Made by a program: the position numbers and the translations under genes. Under the pieces are notes generated by a model. That model worked only from the letters and a program-made list of their open reading frames with translations. It ran no database searches and was not told where the DNA came from. Of a DNA stretch of 64,000 nt, positions 12,256-51,068 are shown one piece after another (the stretch's first letter is position 1; each line of letters opens with the position of its first letter). The stretch spans positions 1,336,001 to 1,400,000 of the forward strand of contig BSQZ01000051.1 of assembly GCA_033239005.1 (NCBI GenBank), given 5' to 3'. This stretch comes from Lamellibrachia satsuma (Eukaryota > Annelida > Polychaeta > Sabellida > Siboglinidae).

Positions 12256-12460
12256 AGCAAAATTTAACATCATCATCATCCAGTCGTACGGAAGACGGGT
12301 CCCATAGAAGTTGTTCACAAGACTTTTCCATTGATGTCTGCCCTGCATAATCTTCTCAGACCACTTCTTTACTTGACTTCTGGAACATTGACTTGTAAAT
12401 TGGGCTCGCCTCTGTCTGATTGTCTGTGGAACTTGGTTTCCATGTGGTTTCCACATATAA
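12256..12460 (-). mobile_element. LINE 3'-end fragment with (CAT)n tail
   Basis: On the minus strand this reads QGRHQWKSLVNNFYGTRLP and then a run of methionines from (ATG)n. The pattern matches the C-terminal tail of RTE/I-like LINE ORFs ending in a simple-repeat tail. A second copy of the same 3' end lies at 41165-41225, where the sequence CCCATAAAAGTTGTTCACA is also preceded by CATCATCT. Confidence 0.5.
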
Positions 12461-12902
12461 TTTTCTATTTGTTATTTGCAAATTAGAAACAAATTACGTA
12501 TTTATGTTACTTGAGAGGAGAAACGCTAACTGTGTTGTATAACTGTTTTGTAAATAGTTCTTCGTCTTCTCTTTCTTCTTCTACCTCTTGATTGTCATTT
12601 ACTGGTCTTCCAATCCATGCGTACAACGTATTGGTACATTTTAATATTTGTCTGCTTGTTGCTTTGTAACCTTCAGTTGCCACTTCAATTATGATTTTGT
12701 TCATTCTTAATATTTATTTTGATGTATCTTTGGAAATACATTCTCCTTTTTCCTTTTTCTCCTCCATCTCTTCTTCTTCTTGTTTTCTTTTTTCAACTTC
12801 TTTTTATTGCTTCCAATAATTGCATTTGTTGTCCTGTGGGTATTTTTGTGTTTGGACGGTTTTGTTGTCCTGCATTTTGAAGGCACCCGCGCCTACGATG
12901 CG

Positions 12903-12903
12903 A

Positions 12904-12936
<33 letters not shown>

Positions 12937-12947
12937 GTGTGTGTGTA
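12903..12947. repeat. (GT)n microsatellite
   Basis: About 20 GT dinucleotides with one GC interruption. Confidence 0.95.
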
Positions 12948-14299
12948 CGGGGCATTTTTAGCATTTTAGGGGTTATATTTTTTTCGCCTCCCATGGAAGA
13001 CATATATTGCTGCTGTCGCATAGGACATTACACATCTTAAGTGGTGGATATATACATGTTGTGTGTATGTAGGCCCTACACATCAATGCCTGTTGGGAAG
13101 TGTATTAGTTGTATTTTGACCTTCAGTTGTGAGCATGTACAGGGCAAGAACTTGACTTACCGAAAGAATAAGACGTTGTCTCAGAAACTCGACCGACTCG
13201 GCTTTCTTCAAGACATTGTCATAATTAGTAAATAAGCCATCTGTGGTTTAATATCTCAGCCGCCATATCGACGAACCAACGGTGTACCTCCTGATATGGG
13301 ACATTAGGCATTGGATACTCCGTTAGTTATTAGTCAACGTCATTATACAACGCGTAGTTCGAACACTTGGTTTACGCAATTCGCGACGAAGCAGCCTATT
13401 AGTATTATACTCTGTCAACAGCAGACTGGCAACGACCAGGCGCTGTAGAGATCTACGTAGCTACAGTGTTAATCTCATTACATGTAATTGGTTAAACGCG
13501 CGCATTGACTAGATGTAGAGCAAAGCGATGTCACTGAAGCCGTGGCTCCTACCGATGCTTGGTCCGCGAGCACTTACAGAAGACATAAGTTCTCGGTCAT
13601 CTACTCGTCGTTTAAGTCGCCAGAGTTCGTCAACCATTGACCAGTTGTATGAAGTGTTCGGCTCGTTGCCACTTACTTGACTTGTGGCGAAGACAAACGG
13701 AGATATAGCATAGGTCGCTTAATCGGAGACCAAGGACATCGGTCGGTAGAGATGGAAGGTTGTTCGCTCGATCGCGTCATGATATCTGACGACAATATTC
13801 ATGGTAGGTGACCGTTTCGTCCGAATGCCTGCACTGCGTGTTTACTTGAAACAACAAATATGTTCTGAACACGTGTTTTTGAACATAGAGCAGCACACGG
13901 GCATGCGAATGACACAGGCATGTGAATCACACGAACATGTCCTGTGTTTAACTACACAACTAATTAACTTCTTGGCATCCACGAGTACCGCTAGCAGATC
14001 GATCGCGTGTAATACGTATTTTTGTCAATTATTGTGTTAACAAATAATAAAACACTCATTCATAATTATCAGCTTTTGGGACCAGGTCGTCGCTGGTCGG
14101 AAGGGTGGTGACTGGCATTTCCTTGAGTTGTTCTTTGAAGTTGGGAGTACGCGTCTGGTTCATAGAATCGCGACCGTCAATAGAGCAAGTAGAACGAAGT
14201 ACAAATGATTCGTGGGAAATGCCTTGGGTAGAGTCGTATTACTACAAACCCTGGCTCGCAAGGATGGGACAGGGGGTTCCCGAACAGCTATAGGCTCCC
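12948..14299. other. Non-coding stretch, nothing recognised
   Basis: No supported gene. Short open frames lack any family signature. Confidence 0.3.
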
Positions 14300-14475
14300 T
14301 AAATGCCGTTTCGAAGCTTGGGCAACTTTGTTTACCCCACTTTGCCTGTGTCTTTCGGAAGAAACAGTAAAAGCCGTTAATACCTTCTATCTGGTGCATA
14401 TACCAGGGGAAGTAAAAGACCCCACATAGGGGTGGGCTCAATAATTCTAGAGAAGGAAAACTCTGAAAATAAACC
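14300..14475 (+). mobile_element. SINE copy (core and 3' part)
   Basis: The segment TTGCCTGTGTCTTTCGGA, then AAAAGCCGTTAATACCTTC, CCAGGGGAAGTAAAAGA and CCCACATAGGGG aligns with the copies at 55926-56200 (+) and 22950-23135 (-). The three share the same block order, which defines a dispersed SINE family. The tRNA-like head is not clear in this copy. Confidence 0.65.
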
Positions 14476-16525
14476 ACTCCTATGTTAGCTGAAGACAGGG
14501 CTGTTTGGAGTTAAATGTCATAAGTCATAAGGCCTCCCCAGCCCAAGATAATCAAGCCATTAACTGCCAATACCATTTTGCAACACTACCACACAGTACA
14601 CACATGGTTGTAAAACGTATTCAGCCATTCTATTGTGCTTTTGCAAGTTAGCCAGGGACCGCTGGCATTGCATGGCAACCTATGGGGGCTCCCACGGTTT
14701 ATGGACCAAGTTGGTAAAATTTGGGCGTTGACTGCTCAGAATTGATAGATTCTGCAACAAATGGAAACAGTCACCATCGGAATGCATATGCGTCTGGTAA
14801 TCTGCTGCATATTGCGCCATGCCGCTGTCAAAGAGTTCACACTTCAAACACGCCATCCTTCCCGCTCGAATGCAATTTCTTCCCATTACGAGAAGTGACC
14901 GAATTCGACTGTTATGCTTTGTGCAATTCACTGTATCGGTTGTGGTATTGGTTTCCTCCCGACCACCATGTGGCGCTACTGTCGTGTCGAATCGAAGTCG
15001 TTCACCGGGTTGGTTTCACTGATCTCTTGAAATATTATTTATAGAGATCAGCGGTCAGTATATGCAAGTTCCACAATATGGAAATACCCCATCCAGTAAC
15101 GTTAATATTAAGCACATGTAGCAGTGTTCGCTGCCATATATTTTAATAAACACAACGTTTGAATTTCTTCAACTTTAAAGCTATATTGATTATCGACTTG
15201 ATATATGGTTACATGATTTTATTACGTAGAGTTACCCAGCGTTGCCCGGGAAAAAATCAGTGATATGTCTTTCTTAGTTAAAGCCGCGTCTATGGATAAC
15301 TACAAACCTACTATAATGGAACTAGCGTGCGCGTGATATGCTACTTCTAGACGCTTTCGACCCAAACTATCATCTACGACCCTTTTTACATTCCCCGTGG
15401 GTTATGGCCCCCATCGGCACAACTACTTGGGGTGGTATGTGGAATAACCAGCGGTTGCATAATCTGGTCCCCGAATTCTCAGGATATAAGAGTGGTGCCA
15501 CATGGTGGACTGGGTGCCAATCTACCGGCTGCAGTGCGTAAGGAAGGATTTTGAACATTCAGCCTCGTTAACATTTCGCATTTTATCCACAGCACCTCTT
15601 TGGGGGTACAGACAAACTGTAAAACTGTAAAAAGTATTGAAATGTGTTGCATACATTCATCGACAGATTTGTAGGCGTCGTTATTACGTTTACGACTGCA
15701 AACAATTCCAGCGTTGCAACTTCAGCTACATCCTAAGCTAAATAGCTCAACTAATCGTTGAAGCCGAAGCGGCGAGCCAATCATCGCCAAGTTTTCAATA
15801 GCCACCACCTGTGCAGATAATGGGACTTAATGGGAGAATGGCTCGCAACCAGGGGGCATAGTTGTGTTCCTTCAACAGCACACAACACTGCAATTACAGA
15901 AATAAAGCACTACACAATAGTGCGATATCCTGGATAAAACCATCCTCAATCAACACAGCTGCTCAACTGGTTTAATTCGAATTTCACAGTTTCCACGGAT
16001 TGTAGTCGTTTTGTGCTATTTTTCGTCACGTAACATTGTTTTCAAAGTCAAATCAAGTAGGGAACAATTGGCAGTGAGTTAATTACCAGGACCAGTTACA
16101 GGTCGGTTCGTTTGTAACATGTGTTAACTGGTTAAAACTGGACAGTCATTCTCTAAATATGCTATTAACTTGGCGGAAACGCGATTTCTATGCAGCGCTA
16201 CGGCTCAGTGACAGTGCACAGCCATGGCAATTACACTGGCATGTTCTCCGTCGGGCGATATCAATAATAATCTCCACCAAGCTTAGTCAGTATATTGTGG
16301 AGACATATTTAAACTAGTCTAATACGACCATGTTAATCCGCGTTAAGGCTAGGACCCACCAAATACATCGACGGCGGGATTTGTTGCACCTACACGCCAT
16401 AAAAAATGTCTTTCCTCAGGCTACATTTAACTCAATTGATTGCCGCTAGGTGGCATTACTATATGTTACCCAGAGCTAATTCAGTGGATTCCCATACTTA
16501 TTTAATCTTCCAGGGACAAGTCATT
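14476..16525. other. Non-coding stretch, nothing recognised
   Basis: About 2 kb without a recognisable gene or repeat. Overlapping open frames at 14680-15044 and 15338-15558 occur on both strands and lack protein-family features. Confidence 0.3.
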
Positions 16526-16672
16526 ACCCACGCGTGCGTGCGTGCGTGTGTGCGTGCGTACGTGTGTGTGAGTGTTCACATGCACGCTGCACGTTGCAAT
16601 CAAGCATCCATATACGCACGTACGCACGTACGCACGTACACACGCATGCATGTATGTATGTATGTATGCAAG
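16526..16672. repeat. GCGT/CGTA/TGTA tetranucleotide repeats
   Basis: (GCGT)n is followed by CGTACGTG, then ACGC/ACGT units and (TGTA)n. The two arms are partly complementary, so the tract could fold back on itself. Confidence 0.9.
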
Positions 16673-17920
16673 TTCACTGTAGGCCTATTTACATACTTAG
16701 CCAGCGCGATAAAAACACTTCTAGTAACCGAGAACACGAATATCATGTGTCCTAGCAACTACTGTCTACAATTTATTACCTGTACGTTTATGCTGTTAAT
16801 GTACAAACTCATAATCACACCTAAGCAAGTATAAATGCACGCAAGCACCATAAATAAACACATTAGCATTTCCTTAAATTAACATACACAAACCGTCTTA
16901 AAGACCACTTACTGACAATGGAACTCGCTCGAGTACATGCCAACTGCACTACAAACTTAAATAACAGAACTTTAATGCACTTAGAAAATTTGGCTTTTCG
17001 ACGTATCGATGGTCGGACCATACTGAGTTAAGCTGGTGTGACGTCATATCAACGTTTCCATTACCGTACATAGTATGTCTGCCGTGCCTGCGATGCTAAT
17101 CAGTTAATGACTAGAGCAGTACAGTAATTACCTTGCGCGTGCACTTATTTCACGACCCTCTAGAGCCATTGTGTTTTCGAATGCTTCGTTGCTTAACGAC
17201 AAAACGTGTTCTTTGGTGTGTAATGATTGCATACATTGTACGAGTGTTCACCAGACGGGTTTGTGTTCCTCTGTCTGGCTCATGGTTCTCGGTGTCTCCC
17301 GGCCTTTCTCCGTCTCTTCCAGTCTGCACACATTTATTGACTCTACTCCGATAAGAATAAAAAGGTGACAAAGATATGAGTATAAGCCACAGCAGCACAT
17401 ATAATTACATTATTGAACACAACACAATTACGTTCTGTTTGTGTCAACTATTTATTGCATAAGGATAAGGTAGGTTTTCGCAGACGATAGTTCTAGGGTG
17501 TCCCAGTACGAATGCCAGCGCCACTGTCTGATCTTTGGGACTTGTCTGGTGCACACGCATCAGTGTCTTTGATGTCGTCCCGTCCCGGACGGCGGTCAAC
17601 CCCAGGTAGGTCTTTCGTAAATATAGATTTAACAAGATTTAGCAAGATGATGAAAGTTCGGCTGTTGGCTTGTTGCGGGGCTGGATCTGACGACGCGAGG
17701 ATGGCTGCACTCCGACAGGCTGCAACGGTGGGCTGCGACAATGGCGAGTCTAAGATCTCGCAAAGAGGAACCCGGGGGGGGGGGGGGAGGGCTAGGCACC
17801 CACGCTACCATGTAGCGGCGCAATGGAAAAATATCGAGAAAAAAAACGAGGTCATGGCCCAATGCCCCCCATGCCCCCCCCCTCCAATACGCGTCTGGGT
17901 TGTTACAATCGCGAGAAGAT

Positions 17921-18225
17921 CTAACAAGATTGCCATCCACAGCAACAAAAACCCACTAGGGAAGTGGGCAATGAAATAATTTTGCAAGTCAATAGTCCAA
18001 TAACGTTTCATCTACGCGTAGCCTGCCCTTATCAGATATATCAGTTTAATGTTTCACATCATTGTCGTTGTCGTAACAAATGTTGATTACTGCCCTCTGG
18101 TTCTACTGTCTTCTTTAATTTTAATGAAAATAATTCGCTCAATATTTTCATAACCAGTCAATATTTAAAAACAACATATATTTGTTCTTTTCATAGTCTC
18201 CTGAGCTCTAGTGTTGTCCAACTAC
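17921..18225 (-). mobile_element. Diverged 3'-end copy of the CR1-like LINE
   Basis: It starts with TCTAACAAGATTGCCATCCA, as does the 3' end at 2706-2760. It continues through the GGGAAGTGGGCAA, TTCTACTGTCTTCTTTAA and CTCTAGTGTTGTCCAACTAC blocks of the same family. It is 5'-truncated and older than the 24475-24940 copy. A second AACAAGATTTAGCAAGAT fragment lies at 17632-17649. Confidence 0.6.
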
Positions 18226-18431
18226 AGTATATTAGGCTGCTTTCATAGCTAAGATGGCTCTGTGTGGCCAGTATGAATCGATGATTACCTCTCGGCAGGA
18301 CAATGTGGGTCAGTCATCGCCAACATTGCGTTACGTTACTCCTTGTTGGGTACAACATCACAGCGATGTCACAGTGCATTGATGTTGGTGGGCTCGTAAT
18401 TATAAGAGCTAACACAGAATGTATCTTCAAA

Positions 18432-18487
18432 GATGATGTATTCGAATATATCCAGCATATTTGCAAGATATATTCGAATACATCATC
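18432..18487. repeat. Perfect 21-bp hairpin with 14-nt loop
   Basis: GATGATGTATTCGAATATAT plus C is followed by the loop CAGCATATTTGCAA and then the exact reverse complement of the arm. Confidence 0.95.
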
Positions 18488-19671
18488 ATATAAAATAATA
18501 TATCAAAATATATTAACATATATTTAAAATGAAATGAGTCTGATGTACGGAGGGAAGACAACGACAACGACACAGTGTTGTGGAACTTCTCTGATAAATC
18601 CCTGCTTCTGTTTCACCCAGCCCCATCCACCGCAGGAGGTGCAACCACTGATGCAGTTATACACGACATGAACCATTCGGGGCAGATAGTCAGTCGCTCT
18701 CACACACTCCTCTTCGTGCTCAATCTCCTTCAGTCAGCACGATCTTGGGAGAGTAAAATAAGACAGTTCCAGGTCTTCAACACCAGCTTCATTTCTTCTT
18801 GCACTGTTCTTCTTCAGGTGCCCAATGGCCTCTCCTCCTCCTCTTTTTCTTTTCACACGAGGCCAATGGTCTTGGCCAATCAATCTCTACCTTCTTTGTG
18901 TCACCTCATCGACGATGACGTCGGTGCTTTCGGAACACCGTTGTTGGTCACTCGCTGTGCCGAACGTATTCGGATAATTCGTCTGATGCACCGTCCTCCT
19001 GAATGGTCATTGGAAAATTTAAACAAGAATGAAGCTAGACCATAGTTCCACCATTAGCTTCCGGTTCACGGGTGAACGTGATTTTATCTAATGGGAAATG
19101 CACTCAAGTGGCCATGTTGCTGGGTTTGACACACGCTGTATTACTGGGGCAGATTTGTAAACGCATTGTTGTTTTGATGGTAGCTATCCCGAAACAGGGA
19201 CAGTTGCATTAATTGTTAGTAGAATGCATTAGTGTTGACGCCAAGAACGTCCATGACAGGATAACAATATTAGTAAGATATTAACAATGCATGTCATCGA
19301 ATGTTATTGTAACTTTGTCAAATCTCCCCCACTTACAAACCAAACAACTGAACAGTCATACTATATAACCTTTACGAACACCCATGTTCTCTCTCACACT
19401 CTCAATAGTAAAATATTATATGCGATATTTAAAGGTTTTCTCCAATGCTACGTACAATGTGGATAACTATGGTATTCTTCTGCATTACCTTCACACTGGG
19501 CATACTAAAATGTGGATTGCCTATTAGAACAAATGGGTAGGCATATTTTTATACCACGGTGCGAAATTGGCAGAAACGTCCAACATGTTCGTTGCACAAA
19601 GTTGGACCAAATTCAACTTGTCCGCAGATTAGGTGATTGATCGTAAGTGGTGAGGTGGTCAACGTGTTCAC
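18488..19671. other. Stretch without a supported gene
   Basis: A 156-codon frame at 18575-19045 (+) is the longest here. It is pyrimidine-rich, has no family signature, and the opposite strand is equally open in parts, so I do not call it. Confidence 0.3.
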
Positions 19672-19684
19672 GCACACGCTCACA

Positions 19685-19721
<37 letters not shown>

Positions 19722-19732
19722 GCACAAACGCA
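19672..19732. repeat. (ACGC)n microsatellite
   Basis: Roughly a dozen ACGC units flanked by CACA-rich sequence. Confidence 0.95.
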
Positions 19733-20609
19733 CACAAATAAATTGTGGGCGGTACTAAAGCGTTGGCGTGCATCGTGCTCTTTATTGTCTGGAAACACTC
19801 TTCCTCTTATACATTTCGTAATCGCGCTTCAGTAGACAGGAAGACTAGCAGAGCCATGTACAGTGACTAATGGGTACGAAATATTAATTAGTTAATGCCA
19901 GTTTTAATGTGTCCGCATTATAAGTGTCTTCAAAATAAAACTTGTCCGGCGTTATTTTTGGTTATCTCGGACTATTGGACAAACATTAATTTTGAAACAT
20001 TTCAGCATCTCGTAACAGAAACATTCGATGCTATGGGTTCTTTCTAGCATACTAGGCGTCAACGAGTCAAGCTTTAACTACAATGAAAATTCAATGTGTG
20101 TTGTTTCGTCTCAACTAGCAACACAATGTCTTCGCGTGCACTATTATAATGCATCGATTCATTCTGATACATATTCATATCCGAAGTCTAACCTATACTT
20201 TAATATTCACTGATTGCTTGCACGATAACCCGTTGGTGATTATAGACCGTGAGCGAAAAGATTTGAACATCGATCACTTTACCAGCTAAAAAATAAGAGT
20301 GTCGGATGTTGTTGACAAACAAAATATTTAAGATTTGCGAGTTTGGTATTCGACGTCACGTAAGTCGATCGTTGCCCATATATATTATCAACCTTTACAG
20401 GGAGCCAGAACACCGTACAATAACGCGGTGACTGCCGAGTTCAAATCCCTCGGTGGATTCAGTCGAATCTGCGTTGCACTGCTGACCAACGATTCGCCCG
20501 ACACATTTAGCCCACGGATGACGCTCAGCAGTTTATGACCTCTGGTAGATCACGCCGTTCATTGCGAACACATAATCACAGCGCACAACACGATACTCAA
20601 ATAATCCTC

Positions 20610-20795
20610 CAGAAAGGATTTCTTGATCGGTTTACGTCCGACAACGACGTCATTGTGTGTATGCGACTATGCACACAATATTTGCTGACGAGTAAATCTG
20701 CGCTAGACAATATGTGGTGCACCCACAACATTGTCCAGAAGAAAGAACTTCTTGATCGGTTTACGCCTGACTACGACGTCATTGTGTATATGCAC
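20610..20795. repeat. Direct repeat pair, about 130 bp apart
   Basis: TTCTTGATCGGTTTACG followed by a GACGTCATTGTGT segment occurs at about 20619 and again at about 20749. A CCAGAA-rich lead-in precedes both. It is a two-copy tandem duplication that has diverged. Confidence 0.75.
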
Positions 20796-21004
20796 AGTGG
20801 CAAGGCGTACATACCAGTGCGTGATCCCACGACTAGGACGCAACAAAGCACACCGTCACAAGTCATGAAATGTAATTATTGATCAACAACGCAAGCGTTG
20901 CACAGTAGCTACATGGTAGATACACGCAGCTAGCTGTGGACAATAACTGGCAAAGGACGCAAGTCGCTTATTTAATTTTGTTAAGGTTCACACACAGAGG
21001 CATT

Positions 21005-21136
21005 GAAAGAAAATGTTGAACATAAAGCGAAAATGTTGAACTCAAAGCTAAAATGTTGAACACAAAGCTAAAATGTTGAACACAAAGCTAAAATGTTGAA
21101 CAAAAAGCTAAACTGTTGAACACAAAGCTAAAATGT
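21005..21136. repeat. 21-bp minisatellite, about 6 copies
   Basis: Units of AAAATGTTGAACACAAAGCT plus A recur head to tail with a few substitutions. Confidence 0.95.
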
Positions 21137-22486
21137 AAAATGCCACATAACACCGGAAGAAGAATAAACCAACACAACAACTAAATGACAACACAAGGGG
21201 GAGAACGCGAGGCAGACAGAATACATGATGGGGCGACGATATTACCAACTAGCCAGGGGCCCTTTGGACAAGGGGAGCCAAAGGACCACATCCTGCAGTG
21301 GATGGACAAGACCTAGATGAAACAGGTTCAATCAAACTCAGATATTCAAAACTTACTTCCATAGCATAATACAAACGTTTCTTGGACACCCAAATTAATT
21401 TTCACGCTAACGTGATTTTTCCATCATACATTACTATATTCATTCAGGGCATTTCGGCGTACAACACAATGTAGCCTATTATGTTCTCCCAGGCCATAAT
21501 CATTCCCCGTCCCGCATTTACTGTCTAATGCTCTTTGTGCAGCTCACACAATTTGCATGGATTATTGGGTTGTCGCGCCAATTTTGCTATTGTTAGTGGC
21601 CATTTTTGTTTTGTCCACCCGAAAAAATTCACTTGAAATTGCCCCGGAGCGTGGTGTCTAGGCAAACAACGCAGTTTGCTGTGATAAATTGAATTGCTGA
21701 CATTTGAAATGTGCATATTTTATATATTTCTATTCTAAACGTGTGCTTCAGAAAAAGTATTCAACATGGAGAAACAGCCTTGCGCTAAGCATATATATTT
21801 CTGATAGTGTAGCTACAACGAAGGCCGCAACACGAAACTCTTTAATTACCACTCCCTGTTGCCACCAGGCGCCCACCACAACTGTGCGCAAAATGTCCCC
21901 CCACAAACATTCGAGCACCGTGCGTGAACATTATGCATAGTCACGGACTCTGTGGGGAAACACTAAATTCTGTGCGCGTCAGTTTGGTGGGCGGAACCCG
22001 GCTTAACGAATCACGGAGAAACCGTCGGCTGTACGACGAATGTAACAGAGAGCTGCCGGCGACGAGCAAGACCGTTCAACTCCTTTAGCTGCCGGACCTC
22101 AGGTCGACGACCTTTGACATCAGTCTTTCGTTCGAGACCCAGAAACAGTTGTTGTGTGAAGATTCCTCGATGCACGACTTGCATGTACGGCTTGGCTAGG
22201 CTATGGAACTTGTGCACGGCTTGACTAAGGCTGTGACATGTCTTCAAGGATTGGCTATATATTGTGACACTTCTACCTGGCCTGTCTAGACCGTGACACT
22301 TTTCAACAAGAATATGACATTTATACAAGGAATGGTATAACACTTCCATGATTTTTGGCTGGGATGTTACATATTCACAAACTTGGTTCGGCTTCAACAT
22401 AACTTGGCCAGACTGTGACACTTAATAAAACATTAGTTAGATTATTCTGCTGGATTGCCCAGGTTTTTCACACCCACGACTCTATC

Positions 22487-48951
<26,465 letters not shown>

Positions 48952-49063
48952 CCTACTTGACTTGAGTCCTTAGTGGGCACGTACGCAACAGACCGAGCCA
49001 ACTGACTCGACAAAGCACCGTTTAGGACGAGCTCACTGCATCGGTTTAACGCCGAGTGTGTTG

Positions 49064-49227
49064 TAAAGGCCTGTTCACACGAGCGATAAGTTGTTGGATT
49101 GGTCGGGCGACATTGTGTCGCCCAAACTAGTGGACGCATCGTTTTTTGTTGCTTTCAAAAAACGATTCATCCAGCTATGTCGCCCGACCAATGGGACAAC
49201 TAATTGCTCGTCCCAAATGGGCCCTTA
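49064..49227. mobile_element. 164-bp foldback MITE
   Basis: The left arm includes GGATTGGTCGGGCGACAT, and the right arm carries its near reverse complement ATGTCGCCCGACCAATGGGA. Arm ends are TAAAGGCCTGTTCACACGAG and, reversed from the right, TAAGGGCCCATTTGGGACGA. A TWA-type target site would fit PIF/Harbinger. It begins 113 bp after the stop codon of the CNBD2-like gene. Confidence 0.8.
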
Positions 49228-49437
49228 GGCAATACAGAACAGACGACGGTCATCATAACAGTACAATACTTGTTGAAACAATCGGAATGCTAATTCTTTT
49301 ATATTCATTGGTTCTGCTGCGTTGCGCTGTTTCAATCGGACAAATGCAAGACTTTTCATAACTATAAATGAAAACTAAATAGAACATTCAGTAAATTCAT
49401 ATAGTAATTAATACATATGTAAATATTCAGGTGTGCA

Positions 49438-49443
49438 AATAAA
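49438..49443 (+). promoter_or_regulatory. Candidate polyadenylation signal AATAAA
   Basis: First AATAAA after the CNBD2-like stop codon, about 490 bp downstream. If used, the MITE at 49064 would lie in the 3' UTR. Confidence 0.4.
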
Positions 49444-49506
49444 ACAGGTAACTGAGCACCATGAATTATGTATTGCACAATTTGTTTACTAAAGGTTTGG
49501 GATTCC

Positions 49507-50036
49507 GAGCAGTACGTACATGGAGACATCAGTCTCATATGGTACATTAGCTTGATCTCTCGATTAGCCAATTCCGAACAGTACTTACATGGATACATCA
49601 GTCTCATATGGTACATTAGCTTGATCTCTCGATTAGCCAATTCCGAACAGCACGTACATGGAGATATCAGTCTCATATGGTACATTAGCTTGATCTCTCG
49701 ATTAGCCAATTCCGAACAGTACTTACATGGATACATCAGTCTCATATGGTACATTAGCTTGATCTCTCGATTAGCCAATTCCGAACAGCACGTACATGGA
49801 GATATCAGTCTCATATGGTACATTAGCTTGATCTCTCGATTAGCCAATTCCGAACAGCACTTACATGGAGACATCAGTCTCATATGGTACATTAGCTTGA
49901 TCTCTCGATTAGCCAATTCCGAACAGTACTTACATGGAGACATCAGTCTCATATGGTACATTAGCTTGATCTCTCGATTAGCCAATTCCGAACAGTACTT
50001 ACATGGAGACATTAGTCTCATATGGTACATTAGCTT
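49507..50036. repeat. 69-bp minisatellite, 7.7 copies
   Basis: The unit includes CATCAGTCTCATATGGTACA and GATCTCTCGATTAGCCAATT. Starts fall at 49507, 49576 and every 69 bp thereafter. As 69 is a multiple of 3, frames of about 200 codons stay open on both strands. Confidence 0.97.
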
Positions 50037-50240
50037 GGGACAACGTTACTGTCAGCAAACAGTCGTTCGTCGTTCACACCATTTTCCGTAACCCCTTCAA
50101 TATTCTGAGTGCATAAATGCGTTACTCTGTTTCAAAACAAAATTTTCAAATACCTCGGAGGGCGGGTTACACAAAATTTTTGACATTTCGATTAGCCAAT
50201 TGCTTCCTTGTACACTTGCCATTTTTTCTTCGCTTTGTGG

Positions 50241-50610
50241 ACAAAATACACGTATCACGTACAGAACGTGAAATCATCACGTACGAAACGGACGCGAAAA
50301 CTATACACGGTGCCACGTATCGTGTACTCCGTCCTGTTGACACTAATCCCAAAATCCAATAGGACCTCCTGGTGGAGGACGTCCACTATACCACCAACTC
50401 GCCTAGCTCACAGTACCGGATACATATTTTCAGTAATTGCGAAGCACCGGGAGCTGTTGATAATGGCCGCCTCCTGTATGGTTGTTTTAAAGTTTGTTAC
50501 TAGGGTCTACTGTTTTTTAAATGTCCCTTAAAGTAACATGTTCCAAAAATACCGTTGTGAACGTGATGCCGCGTTTTCCGTCCACAAACCGTGGGTGTAT
50601 CACACAGAAG
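50241..50610 (+). repeat. Diverged intergenic repeat blocks, copy 1 (order C then A)
   Basis: Block C (about 50241-50302) contains ACAGAACGTGAAATCATCAC. Block A (about 50379-50610) contains CCAACTCGC, TTCAGTAATTGCGAAGCA and AAAATACCGTTGTGAACGT. Both recur downstream in the opposite order at 51897-52232. Confidence 0.6.
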
Positions 50611-50932
50611 ATTAAACCATGATAAACGTAGTTGAGTCTTTAAACGTTGTTAATAAATCGTCGAGTCAGACACATGCTATACATTACTCGATTTCTAAAA
50701 CGACAAGTAGAATGTGTACAAACAAATATGTTATTAAGAAAGTTAATTCCGTTATCGCCATATCTTCAATTCTGCTGGTTAGAAGGTGGAATGCTACATC
50801 ACACCAATAGTGGTTCGTTGTAAGCTCTTTGTTATAAATTAGTAACCCTGGGCGGACGCCGACCTTGACGATGGTGGTACCCAGTTTCCCCAAAACGACA
50901 CCAGATGATACTTATCAAAATGCCTGCAGGAT

Positions 50933-50934
<2 letters not shown>

Positions 50935-50991
<57 letters not shown>

Positions 50992-50996
50992 CACAT
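50935..50996. repeat. (ACGC)n microsatellite
   Basis: About 15 perfect units. Confidence 0.97.
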
Positions 50997-51002
50997 AGCA
51001 GT

Positions 51003-51068
51003 CCCCCTCTTATAGGGTCACCACTTCTGTAAAGGTGCAACGGTTTTATAAGAGTTGCCTCTCGTGAG
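51003..51068 (+). repeat. Dispersed repeat copy (partner at 37785, opposite strand)
   Basis: CCACTTCTGTAAAGGTGCAA and TTTATAAGAGTTGCCTC match the reverse complement of 37785-37850. The copy is partly self-complementary. Confidence 0.55.

Noticed and set aside
14680..15044. Overlapping frames on both strands of about 100 codons
   Set aside because: No conserved motif and no splice context; expected by chance in 64 kb.
17512..17979. 155-codon frame containing poly-G and poly-C runs
   Set aside because: Crosses homopolymer tracts and a LINE tail on the other strand; no protein pattern.
18575..19045. 156-codon plus-strand frame
   Set aside because: No family signature and low-complexity pyrimidine bias; the reverse strand also has open segments. 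It may be an unrecognised repeat.
50355..50513. Peptide with CEAPGAVDNGRLLYG that looks like a sushi domain start
   Set aside because: Only part of one domain, no second cysteine pair, and the related copy at 51.9 kb does not preserve the frame.
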